DNA of 64,000 nucleotides from Cheilinus undulatus (Eukaryota; Chordata; Actinopteri; Labriformes; Labridae), in the NCBI RefSeq assembly GCF_018320785.1, contig NC_054881.1:15376275-15440274 (forward strand), written 5' to 3'. The position numbers and the translations under genes are program-made. Each line of letters opens with the position of its first letter. Within the stretch, counting starts at the first letter, position 1. The notes beneath the pieces were generated by a model, which searched no databases, had not been told where the DNA came from, and saw only the letters and a list, made by a program, of their open reading frames with translations. Shown here piece after piece: positions 11,115 to 43,685 of this stretch.

Positions 11115-14100
11115 TTACCTCCGTGCCATCTGCATCCTTTGTCTTTTGAAAGCTTTGTGCTTGTTCTTCTTCACCACTTTAGGCTCAGGAGCTTCGGTCT
11201 CAATGTGAACGGGCTTCTCCTCCGCTGGTGTTAAGAAAACGTCCGCTGTAACGTCTCTGGTCACGTCCTGCTTTGCTTCAGTCCTCTTCATTTTCTGAAG
11301 CTCCTTCACCATCTGCTTCTCTCTCACTCTGGCTGCGGCTGCCAGTCGGATTTCTCGTCGGTGCTGCAGGCAAGTTGAAAGGTGAATTAATCACAAACCT
11401 GATACACAAGCCTCTATGAATTTTGTCCAGACTCTGCTAAAGTTTAATCTAAATGAACACACGTTATCCTACCATGTTCGGAGACTGGAAGTTTGGGTTT
11501 TCATAGAGTGTAGGTCCACCAAAGCTGCCCTGAAAGATCTTAATGAGGTTGAGAACAAAGCGAGGGCCGATCTCTACCAGGGAAGCATCCTCTTCAATGA
11601 TCTGAAAAAGATAAAGAGAAATAATTTCAAAATGATCACTGCAAAGTGAAATAAAATTAAATTTTTAAATACAAAACAGAGGAATGATGATGACTGAAAG
11701 TTAATTATGAATCGCAAAATATTACCTGATAGTTTCTAAACCATATCCTGTTGTCAGCAATGGTGAATGTGAAGACATGGTCCACAAAAGGCTGACTCTT
11801 AGGATGGTAGCGTGGAGTAGAAAATGTCTGCAACAGGATAACATTGTTAGCTTTTAATCTGAGAAATGTAGATGAAAGCATAATCAGCCTTGGAACATTG
11901 TATACTTTTGGTTGTATTCAACTGTAGAATATGAATGATCAGTGTTGGCATTGTCCAATTCCTACTATGTCATGTAAACCTCAAAATTTAGCCATCTGAT
12001 AACATGATAACCACTTGGGCATATCTAGACTAAAGTTCAGTTATATAATGGATTAATTCCATGTCATGTTAACACTACAGGACACGTTAGATTACATGCG
12101 TCTTGTAAAACAGACCTGTGTGAAGAGCTCCTTCAGTAAAGCAAGGTGGGGCTCCTTGTCAAATTTCTGTGGAAGAAACAAAGAAGCAAAGTAGATCAGG
12201 CCTTGTTCAGTACAAGAAAGGTCTTTTGCATATACACTGGTAGACTATTTGTAATTTGTCAATTCAGCTACAGAATTCAAGGCTGCCAATTACCAACACC
12301 AGCAAGAGAAAACACTAAGAGTAGAAAAAGTGCAATTTGTTCACATTAAAATGTATCTGATGGTGTTCAACTGCTTGAATAAAAAAAATTAATTTGCATT
12401 TGACTGTCAACAGACAACTGCAAAAACATTTTTATTCAAGCAAACAGACAGATGTCAAAACTTCCTTTATCAGCATTTCAAATTTTACAATTTATGGATT
12501 AAAGGACATTTTACATTTGGCACTATTTTAGGGGAAGTCCAATTATTGACCAGGCCAATTTTAACAGCTGATATTTGCTATTTTGCCGATTTTCTGTTTT
12601 GGCATTATCTGCTGCAGTTTGCCAGTGCTTAAACTACATAAGCTGTGCTTTCACTTTCTACTGCTTTCCTTAGTGTCTCGCTCCTGAATGGATGTCATCG
12701 ATCAATAGCCACTCCACGCTGAAGTCCTAGTGTGGGAATGCACAGATGCATTGGTTTAACATTGGTATCGGCCGATAGACCTTTTAAAAAAACTCTGGCC
12801 ATCAGCCAATTGATGTGGCATGAGCAGGTACCAGTTATCAATTTTTATCTCATGTACAATTATTTTTATGCTAGAATCTGGTATATGTAGCAGCTGAATC
12901 AAAAAAGTGAGTTTTTCCAGGGCACAAAAATGTACCTGTTTGAAAAACTGATCTGATTTCATGGTTAATATAAAAAATGCTGACATACTAGGGAGTAATA
13001 CAAAACAAACATCTGCATCAGCTAAAATATTATTTTAAACATAAGTTTCAGCCCTGATATTCTCAATCAGTGGATCTCTATCTAAGCGCATCACATCCTG
13101 ATTTTTCCACCATATGAGTGCTGATAGATCCAGTGATCTATCTCTACTCATTGTGAATGCATATCTGTTCAAAATATTGGTCATCGGTCTCATAATTGGA
13201 ATAGTTAGTCAAGCCCTTACACCATTTTAATCAATTATGTTAAGGTTCCTTAATGACAGCTTAGGTTTTGGCAATTAATGAGGAAGGGAGAGTTGTCCCG
13301 TCTTGATGCCATTTTACAAAAAAGCACAACTATCTACAAGGTGCCATGTTTAGGTTGAGATTCAAGTCTTTCTGGTACACATCTGCCTGTCACAGAGAAA
13401 GTACTGGGAATGATTTCATTAAGTTACTGACAATAAGCTTTCACATTTGTTGCCCAGAAAGTAAATGTTAATATTACTCACAGGATCGAATGACAGCAGT
13501 GGTCTGGATCCTTTGAGGCAGTTCCCCGTCATCTTGAGTTCAGCCAGTGTATGAACTGTTAGGAAAACAATCATGTTGTCAGCATAGCATACGGCAGATG
13601 TCAGTTTTAAAATTCAAATCTGAGACGGAGAGGTGACTCACTGTTTTGAACCAGGAACTTTGCAGAAGGTCCTTGAGGGCTGTTTGAAATCCTGTGAGGC
13701 AAAAAAATACTTTAAATATGTCTGAGGGCCATCTTAAACTTAAGGGAACCTGACAGAATATCAACCTACCACATATAGAGGTCCTGCTTCTTCTTTGCCT
13801 CGAAAAAGAGGCATTTGTTGCAGTTTTTGATTTCACACACCTGACAGGATATGCCCATTATTAGCAATGCAATCATACAGTAAATGATATGACTAAATCT
13901 AAATATTAGCTAACAGACTCACCTCGTTAATGACAAACAACTTGTCTTTTCTGTCCATTTTAGTATCTAACAAATAAGAGAAGAAAAACCGTGTTATAGC
14001 ATTGAGATCAACAGAATCAGCACAGAATACAAAATAAGATAGAGACTTTATGCACTAACCAGCTTTTGAATGAGGCATCATGGTCCTCAGGTCTTGCATT

Positions 14101-14618
14101 AAGTGTCTTGTTCTGAAGTTTATCCCTCTTGAGGAGAAAATCAGAACTCTTTCCTTGTTGGTCCATTTACCCTGTTCAAGAAAGTACAGCACAATAAAGT
14201 CTAAATTACGTACACTTTGGAAGTTACACAACATAGTTCACCCATAGCCAATACATTTAGCCAACTCGAACTGAACCTGGTCCTATCTTATAAGGTCACG
14301 GTGAGATATTTAACATTGATACTGTAACATTAACGACGTTTGCCACAATTTAAATTGCTGCGTCCGTAGCTTTGAAGGAGAAAATGCCATTTAATCACCG
14401 AACTAAACCATTCCCTCTGTGCATGATGAACTGAGTTAGCTGGTTAGCTCACAAGCATTAACACTCACCTGTGAAACAGGAGGAGGGATGGTGACTTCAT
14501 TTTTCTCCTCTTGTTCGGCTTCCTTCTGCACTTCATCTCCACCGACAACAAATTTGACTTTTTTAGCCTTTTTCTCACTGGGACCCTGTCCTCCACGTTT
14601 TCTCTTGAATGCCGACAT
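11115..14618 (-). CDS. brix1: Ribosome biogenesis protein BRX1 homologue
   Basis: BRIX1 is a nucleolar Brix-domain protein required for 60S subunit assembly (yeast Brx1). Ten exons: 14618-14469, 14171-14060, 13966-13923, 13840-13770, 13691-13642, 13555-13482, 12166-12116, 11827-11726, 11601-11473 and 11363-11115. All junctions are GT-AG with matching phases, giving 343 residues against 353 in human. It begins MSAFKRKRGG with a basic nuclear-localisation-like stretch. The Brix domain runs from about residue 51 (GKWTNKERVLIFSSRGINF) through HLMQDLR, CNKC and PLLSFDP to IGPRFVLNLIKIFQGSFGG. A basic tail follows (VVKKNKHKAFKRQRMQ). An ATG nine codons upstream of the chosen start exists, but the chosen one aligns with the human start. 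Intact. It converges on rad1. Confidence 0.96.
12530..13210. repeat. hAT-like interspersed repeat remnant in a brix1 intron
   Basis: This part of the 1.3 kb intron between 12167 and 13481 contains tatcggccgatag (about 12766-12778) and tattgaccaggccaatttt. Such palindromic 'TATCGGCCGAT' wording is typical of non-autonomous fish hAT repeats. Borders and family are not resolved. Confidence 0.35.
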
Positions 14619-14648
14619 GTTTGTAACAGGTCTACACGCTGACACAAA

Positions 14649-14703
14649 TCTCGCGTGGCCAAACCAGAAGTGAAAACATCCAGTTTAAACACCACGCGAG
14701 AGA
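14649..14703. promoter_or_regulatory. brix1: brix1 promoter with TCTCGCG half-sites
   Basis: Just upstream of the brix1 start, TCTCGCG (14649-14655) and its reverse CGCGAGA (about 14696-14702) lie some 45 bp apart. They are half-sites of the palindrome seen whole upstream of dnajc21. Regulatory role is inferred from the known BANP/ZBTB33 (Kaiso) motif. Confidence 0.4.
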
Positions 14704-15074
14704 CAAGCGCCCGCTATTGGTGTGGCGGTGATACTGCAGCCACAAATATTTACATCTCTACACGGAAACAAGTGTTTTGCCGCTTCACCATCACATCATC
14801 ATGGGATGTGATTACAATGTATTCAAATACATGTGCTTTAACGTGGAGTTGGTACCCTTTTGCAGCTGTAACTCGGAATGTTTCTGTGGGAATGTATGTC
14901 TATTCATTCAGTAGATTAGTGGTACTCAACCTGTGGCGCTAGAGCCAAGTGTGACTCTTTAGTGACAAATTGTGGCTCTTTACTAAATGTATACAGCAAA
15001 TTAAAGGGGAAGCATTGTCACCAGAAATAGTTAATTGCAAGTCACATAAATCAGTCTGTTTTCCCAGTATACAC

Positions 15075-15320
15075 AGGTGGGCAAAACTGTTGGTACCCAT
15101 TGGTTAAAGAAAGAAAACACACAATGGTTACTGAAATAACTTGAAACTGACAAAATTAATAATAGATAAAAGTGAACTGAAAACTTACTAATGAAAATTA
15201 GACATTGCTTTTAAATTGAGTCTCAGCAGAACCATTTGAAAAAACAAACAAATGAAACAGGCCAGAACAAAAATGATTATTTGATTAACAATTTTGTTCA
15301 CGTGTGTAAACTGAAAATAA
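15075..15320 (-). mobile_element. Tc1-like transposon end fragment
   Basis: About 245 bp that aligns by eye, with many mismatches, to the left end of the longer Tc1-like element at 28185. Shared wording includes gttggtac, ttaaagaaagaaaa, aataacttgaaactgacaaaa, ttttaaatt and aatgaaacaggcc. Only this end is present. Confidence 0.6.
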
Positions 15321-15386
15321 TAGAATGTTTTATGTTACAAATCCACAACTTAAGATACAACATACCACCATATTACAATATTTAGC

Positions 15387-15419
<33 letters not shown>
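15387..15419. repeat. (TTA)n microsatellite
   Basis: About eleven TTA units in an uninterrupted run. Confidence 0.9.
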
Positions 15420-15984
15420 GAGAGCCTATATCAGACTCCTGTGTGATCTTTCTGGATCTACATATGAATGCTTCCCACATCTTAATCCAAAAGATCAAAT
15501 TCCTTGGGTCCGCATTTTGACATAACATGAACAGACTAACAGTAATCAACAAATTGGACTTGAGCATTAAGGCTTATGGCAGTGGTTCTCAAATAGTGAG
15601 GTGAGTCACACTGATGTGCCTAGAGACTAGGCTGTTGTTTGTGTTACATGGGAACTTGTAATTCATTATCACTACAACTGAACAGCAACCAGCAGTGGAA
15701 AATAAAGAATTAGGCCTAAATTTACCCAAATTGCTGTAATTGAGTGCCTTTTTTAATTGTACTTTTTGAGTACATTTTGAATCAGTAATTTTACTAATAC
15801 TCGAGTGTATTTTAGGGGAAGTATTGCTTTTAATTGCATTTTACTGAGTTAACAAAAAGGCAAAAACAAGGAGGTTCAAGCTTTCTGTCAAGGCTGACCA
15901 GTTGTTTGGCTTTGACTATTTATGATGGTCAGTAACACAGAGCAAGAGAATCCATTGCGTCCCATAACAGCTGTTGCATTTAAC

Positions 15985-16232
15985 TTTATTATGGTTAAAG
16001 GTGTGACTTTACCTGGACAACCTGGTTAGAGATCCATTTTTTATTTGTATTTTTGTTCTTTTTTTGTCCAACTCAGTAGCTACTCAATAATCAGTATATT
16101 TTAAGTACTTTTTAATTTTACTTGAGTAGAATTATTGACCTGTAATTTTACTTTTGCTTAAGTAGATTTTGACCAAAGTAACTGTACTTTTACTTGAGAA
16201 CAATAGTCTTGTCCTGTTTGCACCTCTGACAG
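15985..16232. repeat. Interspersed fish repeat, copy 1
   Basis: Carries gactttacctggacaacctggtt, cagtagctactcaataatcag and tacttttacttgag before cacctctg. The same order of motifs recurs at 39062-39297. Probably a non-autonomous DNA transposon; superfamily not assigned. Confidence 0.5.
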
Positions 16233-17029
16233 CAACTAAAGATACTGTAACATGTTCATGAGGCTATTCTCCAGGGTTATGAATATGGTGTGCCTTGACA
16301 TTATTTGAAAAGTTTGAAAACACTGGTTGCTTTAGGTGTGAATGCAGCCCAGGTATGATACTGGATTTTACACTAACACAAAGGACCACAGGATGGCGCT
16401 CTTACTTAGGTGGTCAATGCTATCTGTGGGCTTTATACATAACTCATCGAGGCGATTTCACAATTAGACCTTCAAAGGTGCCAAGCTAAAGAAATTGTGG
16501 CATGTATAGATAGCTTTAAAGTCCTTAATTCTCCTCTCGAGTGCCGCTCTTCAGTGCCTCTCCTCTTTGTATCTGATTTTTTTAAAATAACGAAAATAGT
16601 AGGCAAGTCCCATGCTATCATTACCCAATATTTTGCAAAAAAAGAGATGGAATATATTTTTGTAAAACTACTCAGTTTGATAGGCGTTATCATTTATGAT
16701 TGTTTGTACATAACGTTTTTTCATACCCATATCTACAACTTAAGAAATCCACTTCCACCAGCTTTTCCATCAATTTCTGACACTTTTAATTATGTTTTAA
16801 GAAAGGGGGTTTACATATTTCGGAAGGCTATATACTACAGCATAAATAAATGAAAATGTGTTTGTTGCTTTGATAAGATTACTTATTAAGGTAAATCAAA
16901 TAAAATGTGGTTATCATAGCTTATCTTTACAATGTACCATGATTTTGTTTTCATCCCCCCCTCATGGGCGGCCTCTATCCACACTCCAGCTCAGAAGGCT
17001 GCGCTAATGCAACGTAGAAGAAGACAATT

Positions 17030-17039
17030 TCTCGCGAGA
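17030..17039. promoter_or_regulatory. dnajc21: TCTCGCGAGA palindrome in the dnajc21 promoter
   Basis: An exact TCTCGCGAGA palindrome lies about 300 bp upstream of the dnajc21 ATG in a locally CG-rich stretch. This is the known CpG-promoter motif bound by BANP and, when methylated, by ZBTB33. It fits a housekeeping promoter. Confidence 0.6.
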
Positions 17040-17336
17040 TTTAGCGAAACCTGCCGGCAGTTTCATGAGCCGTCACTACACCGCGTCTGGACGCCACTTG
17101 TTTATGTAAATTAAATGAAAACAAACTTTGAAAATGTAAGACTTAAACACTGGACAATTCACGCTTACTACTAAGCTATTTGGAATATTTAATTAATAGG
17201 AACGAGATGCTGACGAGTCACTAGCACGCTGCTATTAGCTATTTGCTAACGTTAGCTTCGTCTGAGAGAACTCCTTTAATATTGATTTACCGCGTTATTA
17301 TCTTAAAGAGGCGTTTGTACTAACAGTATCATTACA

Positions 17337-23682
<6,346 letters not shown>

Positions 23683-23939
23683 CAGCAGTGAGGTCTGGAC
23701 TCTGTTGGACACAGGAAGCATTACCCCCCAGAGGAAGACTTTCAGTGGACTTTATTGACTGAGAGATGATTTTACAGTTTTGAATCTTCAGATTGGAATA
23801 ACAGGAACTATGTGAGCAGTTTTACAAACCTAGCCCTGTAACTTATGCAAAGATCCACACTGATAAACCAGCCATGATGTGTGAATGATTCCCCTCCAAT
23901 CCCTTTTGTCAGATCCTCCACTGTTTTACTGGATTCAAA

Positions 23940-23945
23940 AATAAA
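23940..23945 (+). terminator. dnajc21: Polyadenylation signal of dnajc21
   Basis: AATAAA about 260 bp after the dnajc21 stop codon. Confidence 0.6.
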
Positions 23946-24404
23946 AGTGATACTGCATGTTGCTATTTATAAAACACTATATTTCTTTTATTACTCAAAC
24001 CATTATAAACAAAAACTGTTTCAAGTGACTGCACACAGAATCAAAGATGTTTTCAAGCTGTTTTATTTGTTAAACAGAAAAAAGTAGATATAAGAAACTT
24101 TGTAGAGGCAGATATTGGTCCATGAAACATGTCAACAACATTTCTTTAGGATACAAACTAGAACAGGAATAAACTCCTGACTGCAAAATTCAATACAATG
24201 GAATTATAAGCTATAAACTAAGATAAAGAAGACGAGTCTTTTCAACTTTGATCAAACACCAGTAAAAATCATGTTACTACATATTTCAGCACCACTGAAG
24301 CAAAAAAGTAAATCTAAGACAGCGATTACTGCAGTTTCATGTTTATAATAATAAAAAATGGAAGAAGATTTCTGAACACTATAAATTTCATAAATAAGAA
24401 ATCC

Positions 24405-25701
24405 CAATTCTAAAAAAGTTGGGATGTTATGTTAAATATAAATAAAAACAATACAGTGATTTGCAAATCTGTTAATTTATGTTGAATTCGATAAAGCACA
24501 AAGACAAGATATTTATTGCCCAAACTGCAAAACTATCCATGTAAATACACACACATTCCATAAAAGTTAGGACATTAGCATGTTTACGTCCTCTTTTCTT
24601 TTAAAAACACTGTAAGTGTCAGAGGACTGAAGACACTTATTGTAGAAGTACCTAAAGTGACATTTCCATGCTGTTCTTGCTTAATGTGCATGTAAAGTTG
24701 CTCAACAGTGCTGGGTGCAAGTCAGCCATGCTATGAGCACCAATACACCCCCACACCATCACAGATGCTTTTGAACTCTGCACTGATAACGATCTGGATG
24801 GTCCTTTCAGTCTGTAGCCCTCAGGACTTGAAAGACCTTAACTTTCAAAAACAATTTGATTATCAGATCACAGATCCACATTAGGTCAGTCCATGTCAGA
24901 TAAGCTCAACTTTGAATGTGCATGGTTTTAAGGTGGAGTTTGGGGGCTTTTTGTGCCTTTATTGATAAAGGAGGACAGTGGATAGAATCAAAAACAGGGA
25001 AGAGAGAGTTTGGAAGAGATATGCGGGAAAGGCCAACGAGCCGGATTCCGATCCCAGCTGTCTGCATATATGGGGCAAGCCTTAAATCACAAGGCCATCT
25101 GAGACCCTGTGATTTTTTGTCTTAACTGAAAATGATTTTTCATGGCGCTCCTTAGCCCATGTTGTAATATTCATCACAGAATGATGCTGTAATGCGGTGC
25201 CACTGGAAGGGTCAAATGTCACAGGCATATGCTGGTTTCTGGCCTTGCCACTAATGAGTAGAGATTTATCCAGATTCTAAATGCCTTGCAGCTGCACTTT
25301 TAGGAATTCATGAACCGTTACACTGTTTGCCAGCACAGTCCTTCACAAAATTGAGAACCTCACACCATTGATAATTGTATGCAACTTAGCTTTTCAGAAG
25401 TGGTTCTTTGATACCCAATCATGGTACTATCTCTTGTTAAGAATATATCCCATTTACATGGTGAATAATTACAGCTTTCCCAGTCTTTTCTTGCTCCTGT
25501 CCCAGCTTTTCTGGTAACACATTAAAGGTGTCAAATTCTGAATGTGTGCATATTTCCAAAAAAATTGAAGTTTATAATTTTAACAAACCAATATCTTGTC
25601 TTTGTGATGTATTTACTTGAATATAGGTTGGAAATGATTTGCAAATCGCTGAATTCTGTTTGTATTAACATTTTACACAATGTCCCAACTTTTTTGGAAT
25701 T
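24405..25701. mobile_element. DNA transposon remnant with caattc(c/t)aaaaaagttggga ends, copy 1
   Basis: The left end reads caattctaaaaaagttgggat and the right end is its inverse (gtcccaacttttttggaattg). The inverted match continues for about 100 bp with gatttgcaaatc and acaaagacaagatat. The interior (cacccccacaccatcacagatgc, gatctggatggtccttt, cctgtcccagcttttctgg) is shared with the copy at 40487. No transposase frame survives. Fish elements with these ends are very common; superfamily is not certain, Tc1/IS630-like is likely. A SINE fragment sits inside. Confidence 0.7.
24935..25125 (-). repeat. SINE fragment inserted in a transposon remnant
   Basis: Reads, on the minus strand, as a fish tRNA-derived SINE: a cggattcgatccc-like box, then tgcggg/aaaggcc and ttgataaaggcacaaaaa-type tail wording. 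It interrupts the interior of the surrounding DNA transposon, so it arrived later. Confidence 0.5.
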
Positions 25702-26241
25702 GTGTTTGTACAATGCCATGTATGCATGCTTTTTCTGGGATTTAGACAGAGTCACCTCCTCAGCTCTCTGTGTATTCCCAAGAGACTTTAACTTAATTGT
25801 TGCATCTTTAAAAGGCTCTAAAGGACTTGGTATCTACTGAATCTGCAGTTTCTTTTGCTGGCTGTAGATCTGGGTAAAGATATGACTGAAAATCTATAAA
25901 ATCTTAAAAGCTGTAATACTTTTTAGTACTGCTGCTCTTTGGGATGAATAGTGTCACGGTATCATAACATTTTCAACCGTAGTATTAAAATTCTGCTTTA
26001 AAGCAGTGTTATTTGCCCAATGTTTTGCAGAATTTTGAGCTGACTTTCAAGGAAAGGCCTATATTTTTACCCCCAATGATATCATACAGACTAAAGGTAG
26101 GCATTAAATTGTGTGAATAATAACATATAGATCATCACTATATGAAATAAACAGCAATTTACATGTTTTGTCACAATTTACAAAAGTGCTGCACTCTCTT
26201 CTGAGTGAGTTTCCAGGTTTGGTCCTTGGTCTTGTGTCCCC

Positions 26242-26262
26242 TCTCTCTCTCTCTCTATCTCC
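26242..26262. repeat. (CT)n microsatellite
   Basis: A short CT run just downstream of the last exon of agxt2 copy A. Confidence 0.8.
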
Positions 26263-26265
26263 TGT

Positions 26266-39974
<13,709 letters not shown>

Positions 39975-40486
39975 GTTGAGTGAATACAGCAGGCTCTCAG
40001 CCGTCCTTCTACCGCCACTGTCTGAGAATAAAGAGCAAACTCGCGTCAGGTTTTTTTTTGTTTTCTACATGTACAAGGATGGGTGGACAGTGATCAGCCA
40101 ATGATAAGACGATCAAAACAAACTTCACTGAAGGCCACCTTGAGAAATATATAACCTGTGGCATCTTGTAATTAGATTTCCACTTCAGGAAACCACTTCT
40201 GCTTGGGAGATGTTGATAGAAAGGGTTCTTGTCAGAAATTGTGCAATAAGTAACAAGCATTATGGAAAGTTCTTGTTTTTAACAGTGTGCCTCTCTGTTT
40301 ACATGTGGATGATTGATTGATTTTATTGGTATTCATTTATAAATACACCTCTGGTGGCAGCTCAGGTGGAAGAAGAAGCACAGAAGTAGATTTCCTGTGT
40401 ACAGTATTGTCTGTCCTTATAACTCAGTGCAGGGAACGGCAGGTCAAATCAAACTTAGCAAGAAAACTGTAGGCATGGTTAAAACA

Positions 40487-42612
40487 GAGTACAGTAATTT
40501 GCAAATCTTTTTCAACCTCCAGCATATTCAATTAAATGCAAAAAAAAGATAAAATATGCTATGGTCTAACATCCTAATTTTCCTTTTTAAAATTATTTTT
40601 TCTCAGTTTGATGCCTGCAACATGTTCTAAAAGAGTTGGGGCACTGGGTTATATACCTTCACTCTTTTTCTGTAAAGCCATGCATTTCCAACTCGTGCAG
40701 AATGCTGAAATAAGCAGGGATGTAGCTGAAAAGGACGTCTCTAAAATCTGTATGGACCTCTCAATAGTAATACTGCATTCACAGATGTGCAAGTGACCCA
40801 TGCAATGGGCACTGAAACACCCCCACACCATCACAGATGCTGGCTTTTGACCTTTTAATTCCAAAACAATCTGGATGGTCCTTTCACAGCAAAAACTGGA
40901 GTGTTGAATTCTCAGTGTTAACCATTTCTGTGTTGATTTTAACACTCAAAGTGCAATTTTAACTCTGTTTAGAGTAAAAGGCCTTCGGTGTTAGAGTTAT
41001 CTGACAGTATTGATCCATTCAGCATTAATCCAACACTGTAGAGTCATCTGATCTAAGCTCCGCCCACTGCCATTTTTTAGATGCGTTTTAGATGATGATG
41101 TTTTGGGGGTTTTTTTGTGTTTGTTTTTCTGTATTTTGCTCGTCGTACAGTGATCACCTTTAGGATTACTTTGCACATGTTTCTGGTGGATTGTTGTTTT
41201 TTATGTTGAACACTTCTGCACCATGAGTGAAGATGTCTACTATGTTGGTCATTTCCTGACTATGTGACTGTCTCCTTGCTCTGTGATTGCCATAAGAAAC
41301 CTCACATTTTTGACATTGCCATAGTACTTTATTGTGAGGTGGCTATCTATTATGAATGTCAAGTCTTTTGCACTGTGTAAATGCTGAATTAAAATACCTC
41401 TGATTGTTCACCCAGTGTGAAATGAAATAACACAATAATGTGTTAAAAGTAATTTTAATATATAAAAACAACACTGTAAGTGTTGAAAAACAACACTATG
41501 AGAGTTAAAATATCAACATTTTCTGAAGTGTTCATTTGACTCAGAATCCAGGGGAATTATATAAACAGGAAATTGGGAAAAGTGTTAAATTTAAAACCAT
41601 GAGGGTTAAATTAATGCTGATGATTTTACTATGAAAGTGTTTATATTTCACCTTTTAAGAATTACTTAACACTTTCTAGTGTTGACATCTTAACACTTTC
41701 AAATGTTAATTTAAATGTTACTTTAACACTTTATCAGTGGTTCCCGTATAAACCGTGGCAGAGTGTTAATTTTTACTCCGAGGGCTAAATTATCAGTTTT
41801 ATATTAACAGCAAATTTCCTCTTTATCTCAGACCATCACAGTTGCTGATTTTGAACTTTGGATTGATAATAACCCGAATGGTCCTTTTCTTCTTCAGCCC
41901 GGAGGACATGATGGCCATTTTTTTCCAAAAACTATTTGAAATGTGGACTCATCAGACCGCGGCACACTTTAGGTCAGTCCCTCTCAGATGAGCTCAGGGC
42001 CCACAGAGAGTCAGCAGCATTTCTGTATGTTGTTGATATCTGGCTTTTATTTTGCATGGCACAGCCTTAACTTACTTATGCAGATGCAGAAACATACTGT
42101 TTTAACTCAGTAGTTTTGTGAAGTGTTCACAAGCATGTGTTGTAATATCCATCTCATAATGATGCCAGTTTTTAATGCAGTGCTGCCTAAAGGATCAAAA
42201 GTCACAGGAATTTAATGTTTGCAACTGCATGTTGAGGAATGTTCATAAACTGTTCTAATATTTGCCTCTGCAATTGTTTTACAAAGTGGATAACCTAACA
42301 CCATTGATGATTATGAAGCCGAGCCTTTCAGGTGTGTTTCTTTTATTCCCAATCATGGCACTATCACCTGTAACCAGGTGTTTTGAGCATTCCATAACAA
42401 TGCCAATTTTTTCATGCCCCTGTCCCAACTCTTTTGGAATGTGTCTTATGTATCAAATTCATAATGCACTTATTCCAAAAATTGTCCAGTTTAGAAATTA
42501 AATATCTTGTCTTTGTGCTGTATTCAACTTACTGTAGGTTGAAAAATATTTGCAAATCACTGTGTTGTTTTATCCACATTTTACTCGGTGTCCCAACTTT
42601 TTTGAAACTGGA
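40487..42612. mobile_element. DNA transposon remnant, copy 2, with a nested repeat
   Basis: Outer parts match the element at 24405: gatttgcaaatc-type subterminal words, cacccccacaccatcacagatgctgg, caatctggatggtcctttc, cccaatcatggcactatcacctg, and a right end gtcccaacttttttgaaactgg. A different repeat (40900-41830) interrupts it. The piece 'catcacag(a/t)tgctg...tggtccttt' appears on both sides of the insert, so part of the host element is duplicated. The left terminus is truncated. Located upstream of agxt2 copy A. Confidence 0.65.
40900..41830 (+). repeat. AACACT/AGTGTT-rich interspersed repeat, copy 2
   Basis: The longest copy of this family. It starts with gttgaattctcagtgttaacc, continues with gatctaagctc(c)gcccactgccatt and acatgtttctggtggattgttg, and ends in a stretch where aacact/agtgtt words recur (about 41440-41770). 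It is inserted within a DNA transposon remnant. Confidence 0.6.
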
Positions 42613-43199
42613 GTTGTAATAATAAACAACATTCAGGCAAAGTAACAACAGGTCAAGTCAAATAAAATGTAAACGCAAAAAGTCAACAAGGATGGAACAA
42701 AAGAGACAAAACAGGCAGAATTTGGAAGGAAAAAAGAATAAAAGCAACAAAAGTGGACAAAAAAACAGAAGAAATAACATTACATCAGTGAAGATAAACG
42801 GAGATAAGAAGACTGAAAAAGGATGGAGTAGGCTTAGTAAATTGAAACAAAAGCATTTTTGGGAAATCAGGAGGATGAGGAATGGAAAATAGAGTTTGAG
42901 CATCAAAATGGATATAGGAAGAGAATTGAAGATAAATGAATGAATGTGACATCACAACCATGAATTTCTCATGTATGAGCTTGTTGTGCGGTGGCCATAC
43001 TCACCTGCACAGTTGATGGAGGAGACAGGTGTCTGAAAAGTCAAATATAGTTGAAGACAAACATTGATGTAGGCCTAATCATTTCTGAAATTTACAACAT
43101 AATTTTCTCTCATGAAATACTCTACCTCAAAACAATAGTGGTTGGTTCTAAGTTTCCAAAACCCTGATCTTAACTGCGTTCTAACTGTTTGCTCTCTGG

Positions 43200-43685
43200 C
43201 TCACTGCACAAATGCATCTGGGGCTGTCAGAGCTCATCAGTCAGTATATCAGTATGAAGAGCAGAGTAGGAAATACACATCCTTTGATTGTGTATTGACA
43301 GAATAATACTGAACTTTGACTGTTCTCAAGTAAATGGTTATGCTGACCTTGCCCTCATATAATGGACACTTATCTTACTCTGCTTGAATGAATGAATAAA
43401 ACGAATGAATACATGTGTTCGAATTCCAAAAGTCAGTAAGATAGGCAGGTGACCTTGAAGATAAGGAGAGAAAGTTTAAACTGAGTTTTTAAGAAATAGA
43501 GCTTATTGGTTGCTAGGCAAGTACAACGTATGCTGAGGGGAATCTGTATTTTGCTTAAATACCGATAAAACTCTCAGCTCGGGGGACTCTTCTCCCACAA
43601 TCCTTTGTTGTGTGAGATTCTGGGCACAAGCTTGATTAAAGAGACGCTGACGTCAAGATCTTCTTAATGAGTACAATGATTCTTT
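43200..43685 (+). mobile_element. Possible solo LTR (retroviral-type fossil)
   Basis: A TATA-like aaatacc, then ctcagctcgggggactcttctcccac and a cttgattaaagagacgctgac tail, are arranged as in the U3-R-U5 part of a retrovirus-type LTR. No internal gene region is visible next to it. The borders are approximate and no second copy is in the window, so this is a tentative fossil call. Confidence 0.25.

Larger units (their letters stand above)
14760..17029. other. Intergenic region between brix1 and dnajc21, repeat-rich
   Basis: No gene recognised. It holds a Tc1-like end (15075-15320), a TTA microsatellite, a 'cagtggttctcaa' hAT-like terminus near 15577 and a widespread fish repeat (15985-16232). 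Open frames here, including one of 118 codons at 16497-16853, show no family motif. Confidence 0.45.

Noticed and set aside
16497-16853. 118-codon open frame, plus strand
   Set aside because: No recognisable domain, no splice context and surrounded by repeats; best explained by AT-rich chance.
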